Notes: generated from the sequence alone by a model not told the origin. A DNA stretch of 64,000 bases from Chytridium lagenaria (GCA_025449115.1 JAHLKC010000033.1:62001-126000); one strand, 5' to 3'; shown: positions 35,337-48,200, counted from the stretch's first letter. Translations and numbers: made by a program.

Positions 35337-35930
35337 CTACAAAATTACACACTTTTTCCCACTCTTCCCAGCCCCCGCTTTGACGGCCCCCTTCTCCTCT
35401 TTCCGATCCCTAATCTTCCTCATTAAACTCTGAAACGCTTCATCCACATTCATCCTCGTCTTTGCCGACGTCTCCACATACCCACAGCCCCACTTTTTCG
35501 CCACCGCCTCTGCCTCTCTCGTTGTGACCTTCCGATCCCCCAAATCCGCTTTATTCCCAACAAGAATAAACGGCACGCTCTCATCATCCAACACCCTGCA
35601 TATCTGGTCCCTAAACTCCTGCGTGTGCGTGAACGACTCAACCTCGGTGAGCGAGAAGACGCAAAGGAAGCCTTCACCGGAACGATAGTAGTTGTCACGG
35701 ATGGCGGCGTATTCTTCTTGACCGGCTGTGTCGAGAATGTCGATAAAACAGTCAGAGGTGTCGAGAGAGACTTTTTTGCGGTAAGAGTCGGCTTTGGTGG
35801 GGTCGTATTCTTCGATAAAGTCACCGTACATGTATTGGAGGGTGAGGGCGGATTTGCCGACTCCACCTGATCCCACCATGATGACCTTGTGCAAGGGGAG
35901 GTCGTTCTTGTTGGCAGGTTTCTTTCCCAT
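35337..35930 (-). CDS. Ral-type small GTPase
   Basis: Intronless 197-residue Ras-superfamily GTPase. G1 is GSGGVGKS, the switch I region is [15 protein letters not shown]3 is [21 protein letters not shown]4 is NKAD and G5 is ETSAKTR. The [32 protein letters not shown] and [10 protein letters not shown] stretches resemble animal RalA more than Ras or Rap. The C-terminus has a short basic patch and ends CVIL, a CAAX box whose final Leu favours geranylgeranylation. Ral regulates exocytosis through the exocyst in animals. Here the role is inferred. Length and all motifs are normal. Confidence 0.9.
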   Translation of the reverse strand: MGKKPANKNDLPLHKVIMVGSGGVGKSALTLQYMYGDFIEEYDPTKADSYRKKVSLDTSDCFIDILDTAGQEEYAAIRDNYYRSGEGFLCVFSLTEVESFTHTQEFRDQICRVLDDESVPFILVGNKADLGDRKVTTREAEAVAKKWGCGYVETSAKTRMNVDEAFQSLMRKIRDRKEEKGAVKAGAGKSGKKCVIL

Positions 35931-36369
35931 TTTTCTCGATTTTATCTGCTAACGTTTGATGATCAGGTCGTTGTGGAAGGTGTAGTCTTCAGTAGGAGGG
36001 TGTGATGTTGATGGTGTCGGTGGTGGTAGAGGTAGTGGGACGTATGAGCTGACAGGGCAAAAGTTGACCAAAACAATGTGATGATTGAATTAAATATATT
36101 TTGAGGGTTATTAGTTGACGCGAAGAAGCTGCAACACACGGGAGAGCACTACTTGCTTGGACACAAGGGTTAAATAACTGGGAGACCGGTTTGGCGGACG
36201 AGTGTGGGAGAGAATTGTGAGGTTACAAACTAGACGGAGGATGAAGTCGACAAAGCGACAGAAGAGCCATGATATAGCTGGTACATGTGCCTTAGAAAAG
36301 CATTTCTGAGCCTCTCTGCATCAACTCAGAAGAAGCTGGCAACAATAACGCGATCCCAATAAAAGCGCG
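35931..36369. other. Intergenic region, divergent
   Basis: Spacer upstream of Ral (minus) and a possible small gene (plus). No repeat or known motif was seen. Confidence 0.4.
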
Positions 36370-36836
36370 ATGAGTTCAGGCGCCTCTTTCGTTCTAAGAG
36401 TGTTGGACTCAAAAGGATGGGAGGCTATTCCTGATACGGAATATGTGACCACCGAAAAGGTCTTTTTGAGTACTAGCCGAGCAATGGAACTTGTAATCTG
36501 CAGGAGGGTTTTACAGATTTGGGTGGGTCTTTTTCAATAACCGGAACATCGGCCTCTCCCGATGATTGTTCAGCTGCTGCGGGCAGTTCTGAAATAATGC
36601 GGTGTCCACAGATCCTCATTGGAAAAGGATTCAGAGTATCTCGTGGCCTAGTATTCCCACTATCACCTATCAAACCTCTCTATGAGCTGCACATAGGGGG
36701 GGATACCTTTCAGCTGTATATTAGGTGTTCATATATATGGCGGAGCTTTGTTTCGTGTTTGAAACTAGAAAATGGTCAAGGGAACTCTAACCTCATAACA
36801 TGGACGCCGTCAGCATCGCGAAAGAATCCACCCTAG
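36370..36836 (+). CDS. Possible small hypothetical protein
   Basis: An ATG at 36370 opens MSSGASFVLRVLDSKGWEAI and runs about 47 codons. The adjacent frame then continues GGSFSITGTSASPDDCSAAA, ILIGKGFRVSRGLVFPLSPI to a stop at 36834. A single indel near 36515 would join them into roughly 155 residues. No domain is recognised. The composition looks protein-like, but support is only the two open frames, and it could be chance. Confidence 0.3.
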
Positions 36837-36999
36837 ACCTAAACTCCGCCTTTTTTCCTTTTCTTTCATTCTGCATGTATTCCGCTTGCTGTTTGCCTTG
36901 TTCAAACACGTTGTTGACGCCAACTTTTTTCCATTTTCTCGTGAAATAGAAATATGAGATGATCGTTGTTTCATAACATTAACAAAAACAATACACTCA

Positions 37000-39007
37000 T
37001 TAAGCAACGATTTCATCAACCATGATGATGCCTTCCTTCTCAAGCGCACCGATAAGAGGAGTCACCAATTCAGAGTCAAGAGGTGCGATCACTCCACGTC
37101 TAGTAATAACTCCTATTTACATTTCCATTCATCAGTATATATTAAAAAAGACTGAGTTGGGGCAAAAAAATGAGGTAGTGACTTACCATCAAGAATCAAT
37201 TGTGTAGCAATCCCACAAGGAACACCCACAGTCGTCGCCATAGCACTGTCCCCACCAGGCACACCGAACCACAATCCAGTCGAAGTTCTCACTTGCTATC
37301 AACTCATCAGTTACACCATTCTACCCCAAATATTTCATACCTTCTGTCCATCAGCCAACTCCACATCAAACCGATGCTGCAACATCACCATATCCCTCTC
37401 TCCCTCACCATACTGCATCTTCTCCTCAAGCGTGGCGCAGAGCGTGTCCAAAAGCGTACCACGGAGGTGAACGTGAACGTCAGAGAACATTCCAAGCCTT
37501 TGGGTTTTATATCAGTTTTGTTTGATAAATATATAAAAGAGTACACACCATTTCATGCCGAAAATAATACGTTCACCGTCTTCAGCCGAAAGTCCAATCT
37601 TGCTGAGAACAACATTTTCAAGGCTACCACAAAAAATGTCAACACATTACACTCCAGCAAAAACTAAATACTTACTCCTCGCTACTTCCAACTCCAAGAA
37701 CCTTCTGGACCAAACTCCTCCAGCTCAACGCCTTTGCATCAGCCTTGAGGTACCCCTCCTCCACATCACTCAAAAATCCAAGCTTCACAAGCGCGCTGAT
37801 AAAAGCGGGGAACCCCTAAAAATCACATCATCAATCACACAAAATAGACTCTTCCCTCCTCACCTTATACCTCAACGTCCCCCTAATCACCGTCTGAGCC
37901 TCCGGAATCCTATACCTCTCCGTGTAAGGCGTAGAATCCCTGTTTGGGTACCCTCAAACGCAAACGCAGGGTAAATCGGAATCTCCTTGGCGCTGTGCAT
38001 CAATTCAGCTCCAGGAATTTCAACAACCTAACAATTGGGTTTAAAAACCCAACTTCATCGCCAACTTTCTCTACTTTACCTTCCCATCCTCAATAAACTT
38101 GGCATTGTTGCGTAACGCCAACAACACACCGCGAGAACTCCAACTGAATTTGTATCCCAACGGGTTGTTGGAACATTCGGGAGCGGGAAGGCCACCACAG
38201 AAGGACTTGAAATGAATAATCTAATGTCACAGGTCAACAATCTCTCCCGCCTCATCGTCATCATTCATACCTTGCCCCCGATCGCATGCACCTCCTCAAT
38301 CGTCTTGACAGCGTACAAATGATCAATACCTAAATTGCACCCCGTATCAACACCCTCCTCTACTGTAAAAACAAAAACAAACCTGGATCAACACCAATCT
38401 CATTCATGATTGTGACTCCCGCCTTCTTAGCGCTGTCATCATCATCAGTTTCCCACGCACAAGAGAAAAAAAAAAACGGCGCCCCCGCTCCCTCACCTCT
38501 CATCAACTCCATCATCGCAGGAGAAATGTACGAAGTCGTCACAACGTGTTTCCCATTCTTCACTGCAGCTGAAATCACCCGCGCATGGTGAGTGTATGGA
38601 ATCAAGCTAACCCCCACTTATCAGTCTCCCCCTTTACTCTGTTGATTTCGTACCTAATCACGATATCGTATTTCGCAATCTCGGCTTCCAAGGCGGCGTC
38701 ATTGTTGACGTCCAGAGAGATGGCGGTCGCGTTGGGTTTGCCGGCAACAAGGTTCTCAACGTTGGCGACACGACGGGCGGCTGTATAAGGAAGGGATGTT
38801 TGAGTGGAAGGATGAAAGGGGGGTAGTGTTGTTTGTTGCCTTACCGACTGTGACGAGGTTCTCGGGACGACGGAGGAGGTAGTTGAGGCAGGGACCTGCG
38901 ACGTAACCTGAACCGAGGAGGAGGATCTTCCTGTTTGAGCGTCAATACCCTTTCTGGACAGAATGCGGTGCGATGCGGGTTTCATCTCATCGGTCTTACT
39001 TTGTCAT
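37000..39007 (-). CDS. LYS9: Saccharopine dehydrogenase (NADP+, L-glutamate-forming)
   Basis: Penultimate enzyme of the fungal alpha-aminoadipate lysine pathway, forming saccharopine from aminoadipate semialdehyde and glutamate. A tiny first exon (39000-39007, ATG ACA AA) is spliced to [19 protein letters not shown], a Rossmann GxGxxA fold. Later exons give [93 protein letters not shown] and the C-terminus [18 protein letters not shown] (stop 37000). At least eight introns are seen. The stretch around 38460 with a long T-run is an intron, or an in-frame length error. It is a stand-alone enzyme, not fused to lysine-ketoglutarate reductase as in animals. Confidence 0.93.
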
Positions 39008-39130
39008 GATGTCGGTGGAATGAAATCTCTTTTTTTTTTTGTGAAAAACGAGATGGATGGCAAGTAAAGTTTGGTGTAGCATCGGACACATCTACCTAAT
39101 AATAGTGTGGTGCTCTAAGTTTTATTCTTA

Positions 39131-41223
39131 CTAATCCTCAATGGTCATTCCCTCCATCAAATCCTCTAATAATTCCCCTTCGTCCACATCTGGGAAGTCT
39201 TCTTCGGGCTCTTCTTCATCGTCATCTGCCATCGACATGTCCTCTTCATCCTTCCCTGCTCTGTTCGGGTCTGAAGTTGATTACAGAAAAAGAAAACAAA
39301 AAGGTTAGTTCACCCAATCCGGCCATACAGAAAAATAAATAAAATTACCTTTATACAGATTCACCATGCCCCTCAACTCTGCATCCTCCTCAATATCCCT
39401 CAAGAACAATTCATAATCCAGCTCAGCCCTAATCTTCTCACTCTTGCTCTTCCCAATCGCCTCCACCTCCTCCTCAATCGTCATCGTCTTCAACCTCCAT
39501 TTACGTCCCTTATGCTTCTTCCTCGCGTTCGGGTACGATTTCTTGACAAGAACCACATCAGGGATCCCCGTGCCGTATTGTTTCAACAAAACATCAAAGT
39601 TGGTATGGTTAAAGTTAGCGTTGCGGAGGTCGTACCCGGAGACGTGGTCACCGGCGTTGAGAATGTTGCCGAGGTGCGTGCGGACGAGGAAGGTGGTGGA
39701 GAGATCGGTGGAGCGTGCGACTTCGGCGGTGGCGAGGCAGTACTAAGCAACAAAAGATAATGTGTGAGTAATGTTGCGTGTTTGTCTTAAGGGTAATAGT
39801 TAGGTACCTTGCCGTTTTGATGACGCTCTTTTGTAATGTCGATCACGTAAAAGTCGACGAGATCTTTGGCTTCAGAGAGAGAGACGAAAGGTGTATCCCA
39901 GAACACGTTGTTACGAAGTTCGACGGCTGCGAAATTAAAAAAATGTGTTTAGGATATAAACTTTGTAAAAATAGTTGTAAAAAGTATTTACCTTTTAAAG
40001 TGTTGGGGTCGATAAGACCGAGGGAATTGCTGACACGGTTGCAGATTACCAAGGGGCAAATGTCGGATAACGAGCGGGCGAGTTTTGTGGGAAGGCAGAT
40101 AAGGTCATCCTAAATACAACCATCAGTATTATACAAAAAAACAACCAAAAGAAACAAGAAAAAAAAAAAAAAACAGGTCAAAATAATAAGATGGTGGTAA
40201 TTACCTTACAAACCGGTATAATCTCCAATGAATACGTAAACTTATAATTCGCATTCCCCCCATGCGTATCCTGACTCACAAGCTGTTCACTCATCTTCAT
40301 CCTCGTCGGCACCACCGCCGACAAAAACTCCACCATCCTAATCGCATGCGCTCTTGACGTATAATAGAAATCTATCCCGTCTTTCGCTTCCTTAATGTTG
40401 GTCGTGTTGGCGTGAGCATTGTGTTTCAAGATCAACTGTTCGAGCCAGAGGAAGGTACGCTTGTGGGCGACCTTTTGACGGACTTGAACCGCGGCTTTCC
40501 AGGTAAGTTGGGCGGCGACACGGGCGCATTCTTCGCATTGTTGGGTGGAGAGGATGTATTCGACGACAAATATTTGTTGGAGGATAGTGGAGGAGAAGAC
40601 CTGTGTTGTTTATGTTTTAGTTTCTTGCATAATGTAATATTTATATACAGCAGCAACAGCTATAATCGAATTGATATGCTCCTGTGGATGTGGCAGTCAT
40701 TGGCTTTGCGGGTCTGGATTGAACTGTCCACACCTTCCCCACCCTTATAACCAATATCCCTCCAACCACTTTCCTCTCGATGTCACCAAAACTCACCTCT
40801 TTCTGAATCGTCAATTTCACCTTCACTCTTCTCGAATGCGGTTCCGTCCAAATAAAGCTCGCATCCACAAGTCTCACTTTACTCAACCCTTTCAACTTTT
40901 TCAAACATAGCGTCAACAACTCCTTAGACTCCAGATCCGCCACCACCCAAATATTGGGAGGTTGGAGGTACCGATCACAAGAACGACAGAAATGAAGGGT
41001 GGCTTGTTTGGGGATGCCTTCGGTGATGTCAACGTCGTGGCGGATGCAGTTCACGCAGAGGTTGGCGGGGTTGGGGGCGATGAGGACGCCGCAGGAGGCG
41101 CAGAGGCTGGCGGAGAAGAAGAGGTTAGTTTGTTAAACGGGATGATCAGTTTGGAAGGGGATGGAATTAGGGGTGTTGTGCATACATGCGTTGTTGGGTT
41201 GGCTCTGGGTTGTAGAGCTCCAT
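39131..41223 (-). CDS. NMD3: 60S ribosomal export adaptor NMD3
   Basis: Adaptor that carries nuclear export signals for pre-60S subunits through Crm1. Exon 1 (MELYNPEPTQQR) is spliced to ILCASCGVLIAPNPANLCVN, the first zinc-binding Cys pair. It is followed by DITEGIPKQATLHFCRSCDR, LESKELLTLCLKKLKGLSKV, and WTEPHSRRVKVKLTIQKE. Downstream exons match IKEAKDGIDFYYTSRAHAIR, VSQDTHGGNANYKFTYSLEI, and DVVLVKKSYPNARKKHKGRK. The acidic C-terminus (ELLEDLMEGMTIED) includes the Leu-rich region expected for nuclear export. Full length is present. The stop is at 39131, 123 bp from the LYS9 start. Confidence 0.95.
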
Positions 41224-41748
41224 GATGATGAAGATGTGACGATGGTTGAATGAGGTGAATTGATGCAACACACACAAAAAAAAAAAAAAAAAAAAAAAAA
41301 GGTCTGACAAAATGGTGACAAACCGTGGCACTTTTCAACGTTGATTATTAATAATTAATAACTACGAGAAAATGTGGAGCAGTTTCTGAATATTCACGCT
41401 TTAGTAATAATAACGAATCAACGATGCGTACTTAATAATAAGCAAAGCGATGGGACTCCACCACCTAGTCTAGAGCTGCCCTAATGCATTCATTATGGGG
41501 AATTCTTACTCTATAGTTGGACTCCTCACTTTGATGACGCTCTCTTCACCTCAAATATGTCCGCTGAATATCTGCGCAAGATATTTACTTGTCTCACCTC
41601 AAATCATTGAGAATTTTTCTAATCAAAAAAATTCGTGACAAACAATTCCAAAAAGCCGTCTTTGGTATCCATTTGGTTCCAACACTTCCAACACGACACA
41701 TTATTTAAAATCATCTTTTCCCCCTTCTCGCACCCCCATCATCAACAA

Positions 41749-43546
41749 ATGGACGACATCTGCTCAAGGGCCGTCGATACCGCCATCCTCAACAACATCC
41801 TCCTCCGTCTACCTACTTCCTCCTCCTCCTCCAGCTCCTCTCCCGTCTCTGTCTCCCACATCCCATTCGCTCTCTTCCCTCTCCCCTTCTCAACCCACCT
41901 TTACAACCACGCCTTCCATCTCCAACCTGTCCTCAACACCCTCGTCGACGCCATCTCAAAATCACCTTCATTTATCACAACCGTCTTAAAAGAGTACAAT
42001 CGCCCTCGTCCCTTTCCTGACTAACATCCTACTTATAGAACAGCCGATGTTGACACATTCACCCAAAAATGCCTCAAAATCCTCACCCACATTCACAATG
42101 AAGGCATCACTCAACCCTACCGTCTTGGCATCCATCGCTCCGACTACCTCATCCACGTTGAGCCTGGTCGACAACCTGTACTCCAACAAGTCGAGCTCAA
42201 CACCATTTCATCAGGGTTCCCATCCATCTCGACTAAAGTGTCAGAAATGCATCGGTAAAAACCCGCCTTTACATTCCAACTCTTACATTAATAGAGAGAT
42301 GATGAAAGATGACGAGTACGTGAAGAGAGTTGGTGAGGGGGTTCTTGCGATGAGTGCGTCATTGGAAGGTGTGTGGAAGGATTCCTGGAGGCGTGGAAAG
42401 TTTATAATCAACCAGAGTAAGTTTGCACTCATTTCAACACCCTTTCGCTGATTTCTTACGGGCGTATAGAGCGATCGTGTTGTTTGTGGTTCAATCTAAC
42501 GAATGGAATATTTATGATCAACGATTGATCGAAAAAGGCCTTTTACAGTATGTTGTATACCTAGTATATTTGCTGATGCTTTTCAGATACGGGATACGGT
42601 GTATACGAGCCACGCTTTCTGATATTGCGGAGAGGGCGACTCTGGATGGACCTCAGAGAAAACTTTTTATGTACGTCATCATCGACCTTTTTGGAGAGTA
42701 TAACATTCTGCTTAGAGACGGCAAAGAGGTCGCTATCACCTATTTTCGCGCCGGTTACTGTCCAAACGATTACACCGACGAAAAGGTACGCATTCATATA
42801 CCTAACAAAACTAACCCAATCTCAGGCCTGGTCCGCACGTCTTATTATCGAACGCTCATTCTCCATCAAGTGCCCAAATATCGGATATCATCTAGCAGGG
42901 TCAAAGAAAATTCAACAAGTCCTGGCTCAACCGGGATTGTAGAAAAGTATTTATATTTTTTGTCTTTATGAATCTTTTATTAAACCCGCGTAGATTTTTG
43001 GAGAACGCGGACGACATTAGGATGCTTCGTGAATCCTTTACGGGGCTTTACCCGCTCGACGATACACCCGATGGACTCGTCGCCTACCAAAACGCTTTAT
43101 CAAAGCCAACGAAATACGTCATGAAACCGCAACGAGAAGGAGGAGGTATTTACTTTTTTTCTTGTGGTTATGTTAATGAGTTTTATGGCAGGTAACAACA
43201 TCTACGGCGATGCCATCAAGACTACCCTCCTCACCCTCTCCCCCGAACAACGCAAAGCCTACATCCTTATGGACTTGATCAAGTCTCCGACGACTAAAGT
43301 GTCATGGTGAAAGGTGGACAGTGGGTGGAAGTTGAGACGATAAGTGAGGTTGGTGTTTATGGGGTTTGGTTGAGGTACGTCTCTTATTTTTTTTTACACT
43401 TTTTGCTAATGAGGTGGTGTAGTGATGATACGACGGTAAAGATGAATAAGGCGGTAGGACATTTGTTGAGGACGAAGATGGAGGAGTCGGAGGAGGGAGG
43501 GGTGTCGGTGGGCTATGCGGTGTTGAATACGCCGTTGTTGGTGTAG
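41749..43546 (+). CDS. GSH2: Glutathione synthetase
   Basis: ATP-grasp enzyme joining gamma-glutamylcysteine and glycine. The start [20 protein letters not shown] at 41749 is followed by [81 protein letters not shown], and the Gly-rich loop [19 protein letters not shown]. The C-terminus gives [20 protein letters not shown] and [11 protein letters not shown], ending TPLLV. About nine short introns are present. One missing base at 43302 splits KVS from [10 protein letters not shown]. The substrate-binding and ATP-binding residues look intact. Confidence 0.93.
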
Positions 43547-43767
43547 GAGCGGGCTCTCGGACCGTCGTCCGGTCAAATTATAAAAGCTAACGCGTGGATT
43601 TGTTTTGTACACGTTAAATTCCGTTTTATTAAATATAACACCGCCTAATTTCTTCACGACACAGGTAGACGTTGCTGTATTGATGAGTTTCTTTGTACGC
43701 ATGCAGCAGCAACATCGTTTTTTTTTTTTTTTTGTGAGACTGACAAGTATATACGATCCACCAAACC

Positions 43768-44532
43768 ATGCCCTCCCTCAAATTCCATGAGAAGAAGCTC
43801 CTCAAAAAGGTCGACTTTCCTACAATGGAAGTCCGACACATCCCTCCATGAAACCAAAGTGATGCGTAGATATCATGTCCAGAAACGAGAAGACTACATA
43901 AAGTAAAGCTCTCCCGTCTTTCCCCCTTCCTTACGCCCTTGCCATAGATACAACAGACTTGCGGGTCAGGTCAAGAAAATCGCACATAAACTCTCACTCC
44001 TGGACGCTAGAGATCCTACCGCTCCACCAAAACCGACGCTGTGCTGGGAAAAACTTTATAACATGGGGTTGATCACTGCAAAGAAGACACTGTCGCAATG
44101 TGAAAAGTTGACAGTGTCAGCGTTTTGCAGGTACGCAAACGAAACCACCTTCCACCTGTTTTTTTCTTTGCATACTAACGCAAGATTTGTAGACGGAGAT
44201 TACCGATCGTTATGGTGAGATTGAAGATGGCGGAAACCGTCAAGGCGGCCGTCACATATGTGGAGCAAGGACATGTGAGGGTTGGACCGGATACGATCAC
44301 GGATCCGGCTTATTTGGTGACGAGGTGAGGTGTTGGGTTGTTTATGTGTATGCTGATGGATGGGGGTAGGAATATGGAGGATTATGTGACGTGGTCGAAT
44401 CGGTCGTCGATTAAATACAAGATTGGAAAGTATAACGATAAGGTATGGGATGTCCCCTTTTACGCATCACAGCGCCTCTAATGCTCTTTTTTCTCTTTAC
44501 AGCTCGACGATTTCGATCTTCTCGAATTATAA
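43768..44532 (+). CDS. IMP3: U3 snoRNP protein IMP3
   Basis: S4-domain protein of the SSU processome that helps U3 snoRNA pair with pre-rRNA. It reads [57 protein letters not shown], then the S4 domain [19 protein letters not shown] and [20 protein letters not shown], with [20 protein letters not shown] and the end DDFDLLEL. Four small introns are present. One extra C at 43819-43820 breaks the frame between VDF and LQWK. The length (about 183 residues) is normal. Confidence 0.95.
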
Positions 44533-44687
44533 TCTTCGTTATCTTTTTCTGTATGCGTATGAACAGTGTTTATGTATGTGAAAATTATTTTGAATGGTTC
44601 ATCCAATATTCGCCGGATACGTGATTCTTCCTTAACCCATCTACTTCGTGTATCTGTTCTACCGTTCATGAAATAAAATACGTTTGC

Positions 44688-45760
44688 TCATCCTCTCGCC
44701 CCAAACGTCCTCATCGAAGTCATCACATGGTTCGTCAACGAATCAATAGACCCCAACAAATTATTCCCTCTACAAAACTCCTGCGCAAGTTCCAACGGCA
44801 CATCATTCTATTTACTTCAGTATATCATCTCAACAAAAAAAAAAAATCACATACCTCATGGACAGGCAACATTCTATAAATCCCACTCTTAATCTCTATT
44901 TTGAGACAACACAACAATCGACCACGGAGCGACGTTGCCGACGTTGAAAACTCTTCATGATGATGACCTAGCGATGGGAGGGATTTTTGAAGAGACCCGT
45001 GGGGATGTGTGTCGGTGGATCTTTTGAGACCACTTCGGGGGGTGGGTTTCCCGGTGATTCCGCGTTTACTATCTACGTCGTGAGTGGCTGGACGGTCTTG
45101 CTCAATAGGGTCGTCGTCGTCTAAGCCGGATGAGACGCTGGGAATGACTTATTAGGACGGTCTTTTGTTGAGAGGGGAGAGTGGGTTCATACCTTCTCCT
45201 CCAATTTGATATGCGTTCGGAAAGGGAAACGCTTGATCGCGCTGATTCTGTGTGTCCCTTAGGTTATCTTCGCTCAGCGCTGCACTGCATAAACATATAA
45301 GTATCCGCACATTATCACAAAACCATTATCAACAACGCAAAAAAAAAAAACAAACATAAACCAAACCACCACAACGTGAAAGTAACGTGAAAACCTTTGA
45401 AATCCAGGTCTTACTCACAGCTCCTTTCGCCGCCATCGCACCGTTCTGTCCGTAATCACTCACCAAAGGTTTCCCGTTCAATTTACTCCCTTCCCTCCCC
45501 ATCCCACTCTCCCTCTTCACCTTCCCCGTTCTCTCACTATTCAACCAATAACCCCCTTGCGTACTTGGTCTCGACAACGGTTTCAATCCCGTCGTTCTTC
45601 CCGGCGTTGAAAGTCGATGATGATGGAAAGAGGTCGGAAATTGCGTCCGGCTGTTGGTGAGATATGGTTGGGCATGCGGCGGCGAGCGGGTGGGGGGTTC
45701 ACCTGTGCGATGACATACGAACCTCGACGGGATGAAGAGGTTCACTAAAATGTGAATCAT
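44688..45760 (-). CDS. Hypothetical Ser/Pro-rich protein with C-terminal ELA-x-EFC motif
   Basis: Not assigned to a family. The N-terminal exon is disordered and rich in Ser, Pro, Arg and Thr (LKPLSRPSTQGGYWLNSERT, GAMAAKGA). Middle exons give ALSEDNLRDTQNQRDQAFPF and DDPIEQDRPATHDVD. The conserved-looking C-terminus reads CLKIEIKSGIYRMLPVHE, an intron with a GTATGT donor (near 44850), then NDVPLELAQEFCRGNNLLGS and DSLTNHVMTSM, stop at 44688. A short beta strand pair followed by ENDxPxELAxEFCxxNxL resembles a small C-terminal module I recall from various cytoskeletal or ciliary proteins, but I cannot name it. The start at 45760 is tentative, and one exon join near 45415 is out of phase, suggesting an indel. 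Confidence 0.5.
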
Positions 45761-45897
45761 GAAACCAATGTCAATCTTTGGCCACTGTGGAACGGATTGG
45801 CCACAAGCGTTTTTGGGTAAAGCTAAAAAGATTAAATAGCTTTAAAGACTTAAAGGTTGGGTGAGTTATGTTTAATGTTGTTTATTTTTTTCGCTGT

Positions 45898-47335
45898 CTA
45901 AAGCTCGCCGCAATCCACTATTTTAACTTCTTCTTGGTCTTTCCAGTGCTGCTTCCCTCTTTCTCCCATCTTTCGAACCAATCCATTCCTGTGACAACCT
46001 CTCCAAACACCGTATCTAAAGAAATCAAGACCAATACCTCTTAAATAAACTTACGCTTTCCATCAAGCCAACTTGTCGCCGCAGTTGTGAGGAAAAAATT
46101 GCGATCCTAACATCACGTTAACATCAACCCTTGAAGAAGAAAGCATCAAACCGTTCGTGTTGGGTCCTGCATTCGCCATGGATAAAAGCTTTCAAAGACG
46201 TCAGCATCCATGTAGTCGTCTAATTAATTCTTACCCCAGGTTTTGTATGCTTCAGTATGAAATTCTCGTCATCGGAATGTTGTGCCGTAGATGGATTTTC
46301 CACCGTTCCATTACCACGTGTAAAGTCGCCTGAGCCATTAGTTGAATGCGTTTGGACAAAAGTCAAACCTCCTTGACACATGAATTGCGGAATGACTCTA
46401 TGAAACATCGAGTTCTTGTATCCAAACCCTTTTTCGTGTGTGCATCTACATAGTTAGTAGAGGCAGTAATTATATGTCCTTACAATGCCCTGAAGTTTTC
46501 GGCACATTCTACAATAAATGTGAGCATACAATCTTAATAAACGGCAAAGCAAAGGAAACATACTTGGAGTCACATCCGCTCTTAATTCCATCACAATCCT
46601 TCCAGCCGATGCACCTCCAATATCAATATCAAAGAACACCCTCGGATTCGACCGTTTCGTCTTCTTTGTCGGCGGTTCACCACTCGCATCATCCGTCGTC
46701 TCAACCTTCTCCTCCTCCCCGTCCTTCTCCGCAACTTCTCCCCCAACAGGTCCAGCATTCCTACGAGCACTTTGTTAAATCGCAAACCGCAGTTCACCCT
46801 TACTTTTGCAACCACTCCTCATCAGCCCATACTATAAAAACCAACTTTTAGTCTCACGTCTTTCTCGTTAAAACCCTTACTTGCTTTATTCGATCCTGCT
46901 TTCAACTTGCCCGGTTTCGCAATATTCACCTTGATGACTCTTCCCAACAATTCCGCCATATGCATGTTGTCAACAGCTACCCTCGCTTAGTCCATGCCGC
47001 CTTCAACCAAAATCAGCCATTACCTTCTCTCGCATCATCTGCACTCTCAAACTCGATAAACGCAAATCCTTTATGCTGGTTATCTAACCCACCAAAACGT
47101 CAGTCCCTTTGTCATGAATTCGGACCTCTTAATTACTTGATGGGTCAGTTGGGATTTGGACCTCCATGATATCCCCGAACGGTATGAATGCAGCATGAAG
47201 GATATCGTAATTGACCTGATCTTCTAACCCGCCTTTTTGTTGGAATGAAACCCGTTAACACCCCCGAACATGGCACCACTTGCATGGCCCGTCCTCACCA
47301 ACAAACACTATCGTCTTGGCCTTATTGTCACTCAT
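45898..47335 (-). CDS. PPIE: RRM-cyclophilin peptidyl-prolyl isomerase E (Cyp33)
   Basis: Spliceosome-associated cyclophilin with an N-terminal RNA-recognition motif. It starts [20 protein letters not shown] (an intron splits VG and GLED), then [20 protein letters not shown] and [20 protein letters not shown]. After an acidic linker the cyclophilin domain begins [20 protein letters not shown] and continues [44 protein letters not shown] and WLDGKHTVFGEVV. The catalytic Arg in FHR, the QFMCQGG motif and the Trp of SWLDGK are present. A 44-nt intron interrupts [12 protein letters not shown]. Two compensating indels lie near 46270-46300, and one lost base near 45926 precedes the correct ending VKIVDCGEL (stop 45898). 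Confidence 0.92.
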
Positions 47336-47445
47336 TTCTATGTACAAATTGTGTTTTTACTTTTGACGATACAGCGTTTTACGTATCCAAAAGATATTTT
47401 TTATGTACAAATAATAATAAAAAGGAATCTACAAAGTGCACTTGT

Positions 47446-48083
47446 TCATCGCTTCTTTTTCCGTCCTCTTCCGCTCGCAGGTCCTTCATCACTAATCGCA
47501 GATCGAACAGCCTGCACCCGTTGTCCGTGTACCTTTGATACCCCAGACTTTCGTTTCTCCTTTGGCTCCTCCCCAAACCCAGGCACCTTCACATCCCACT
47601 TCAACTCTACCCAAAACGTCAACTAACCATCAACACAAAAAAATATCCTCACCAAGCGGTATTTGCACATCCGCAACATCCAGAACTTCCGATCCACGAT
47701 GTTTCGCAAGTTTACACCCAAATTCCGCAATCTGTTCCAAGAAATCCTCAATAACTTCACCCATCAACTTTAAAAATGAATCAGCGTTAGACTATGGCTA
47801 TAATGTTCAAAAGCAGGGGTGAGGGGATGCGTACGGTTTCAACGTCTCCATCGAGTTTTTCGAGGTTGTCGATTTTACCTAGAAGGTCTTGGAGTTTGCC
47901 TGGTTTGATGAGAGGGTCGTCGGCGGTTTCAGGGGTGAGGTTTTCTTTTGAAATGGTTAGATTGTACTTCGTTAGGAGTCAGTTACCTGATGAGATTTGG
48001 CTGAGTTTTGCTTTGAATGCGGCCATGTAGGTGGCATAGTGTGGGTGGTCTGGGGGAGGGGGCCCCAGTGCAAGATTGGACAT
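47446..48083 (-). CDS. TAF12: TFIID/SAGA subunit TAF12
   Basis: Histone-fold TAF that pairs with TAF4. The start MSNLALGPPPPDHPHYATYM at 48083 leads to KPGKLQDLLGKIDNLEKLDG, then an H2B-like histone fold: EVIEDFLEQIAEFGCKLAKH, RGSEVLDVADVQIPL and ELKWDVKVPGFGEE. The C-terminus is basic (GRGRKKKR, stop 47446). This order and the WxxxxPGFG ending are diagnostic. Three introns are visible. The compact length of about 170 residues fits fungal and animal short forms. TBP is encoded two genes away on the same strand. Confidence 0.92.
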
Positions 48084-48200
48084 TTTTTCAAGATTCTGTG
48101 GATATTATTTGCGACGAGACTACTAGTACTGTGGCAATATATTTTGTAGTTGGTAATGTATAGATAAAAGAGAGACAGGTGCTGAGGAATCGGTGACCTC

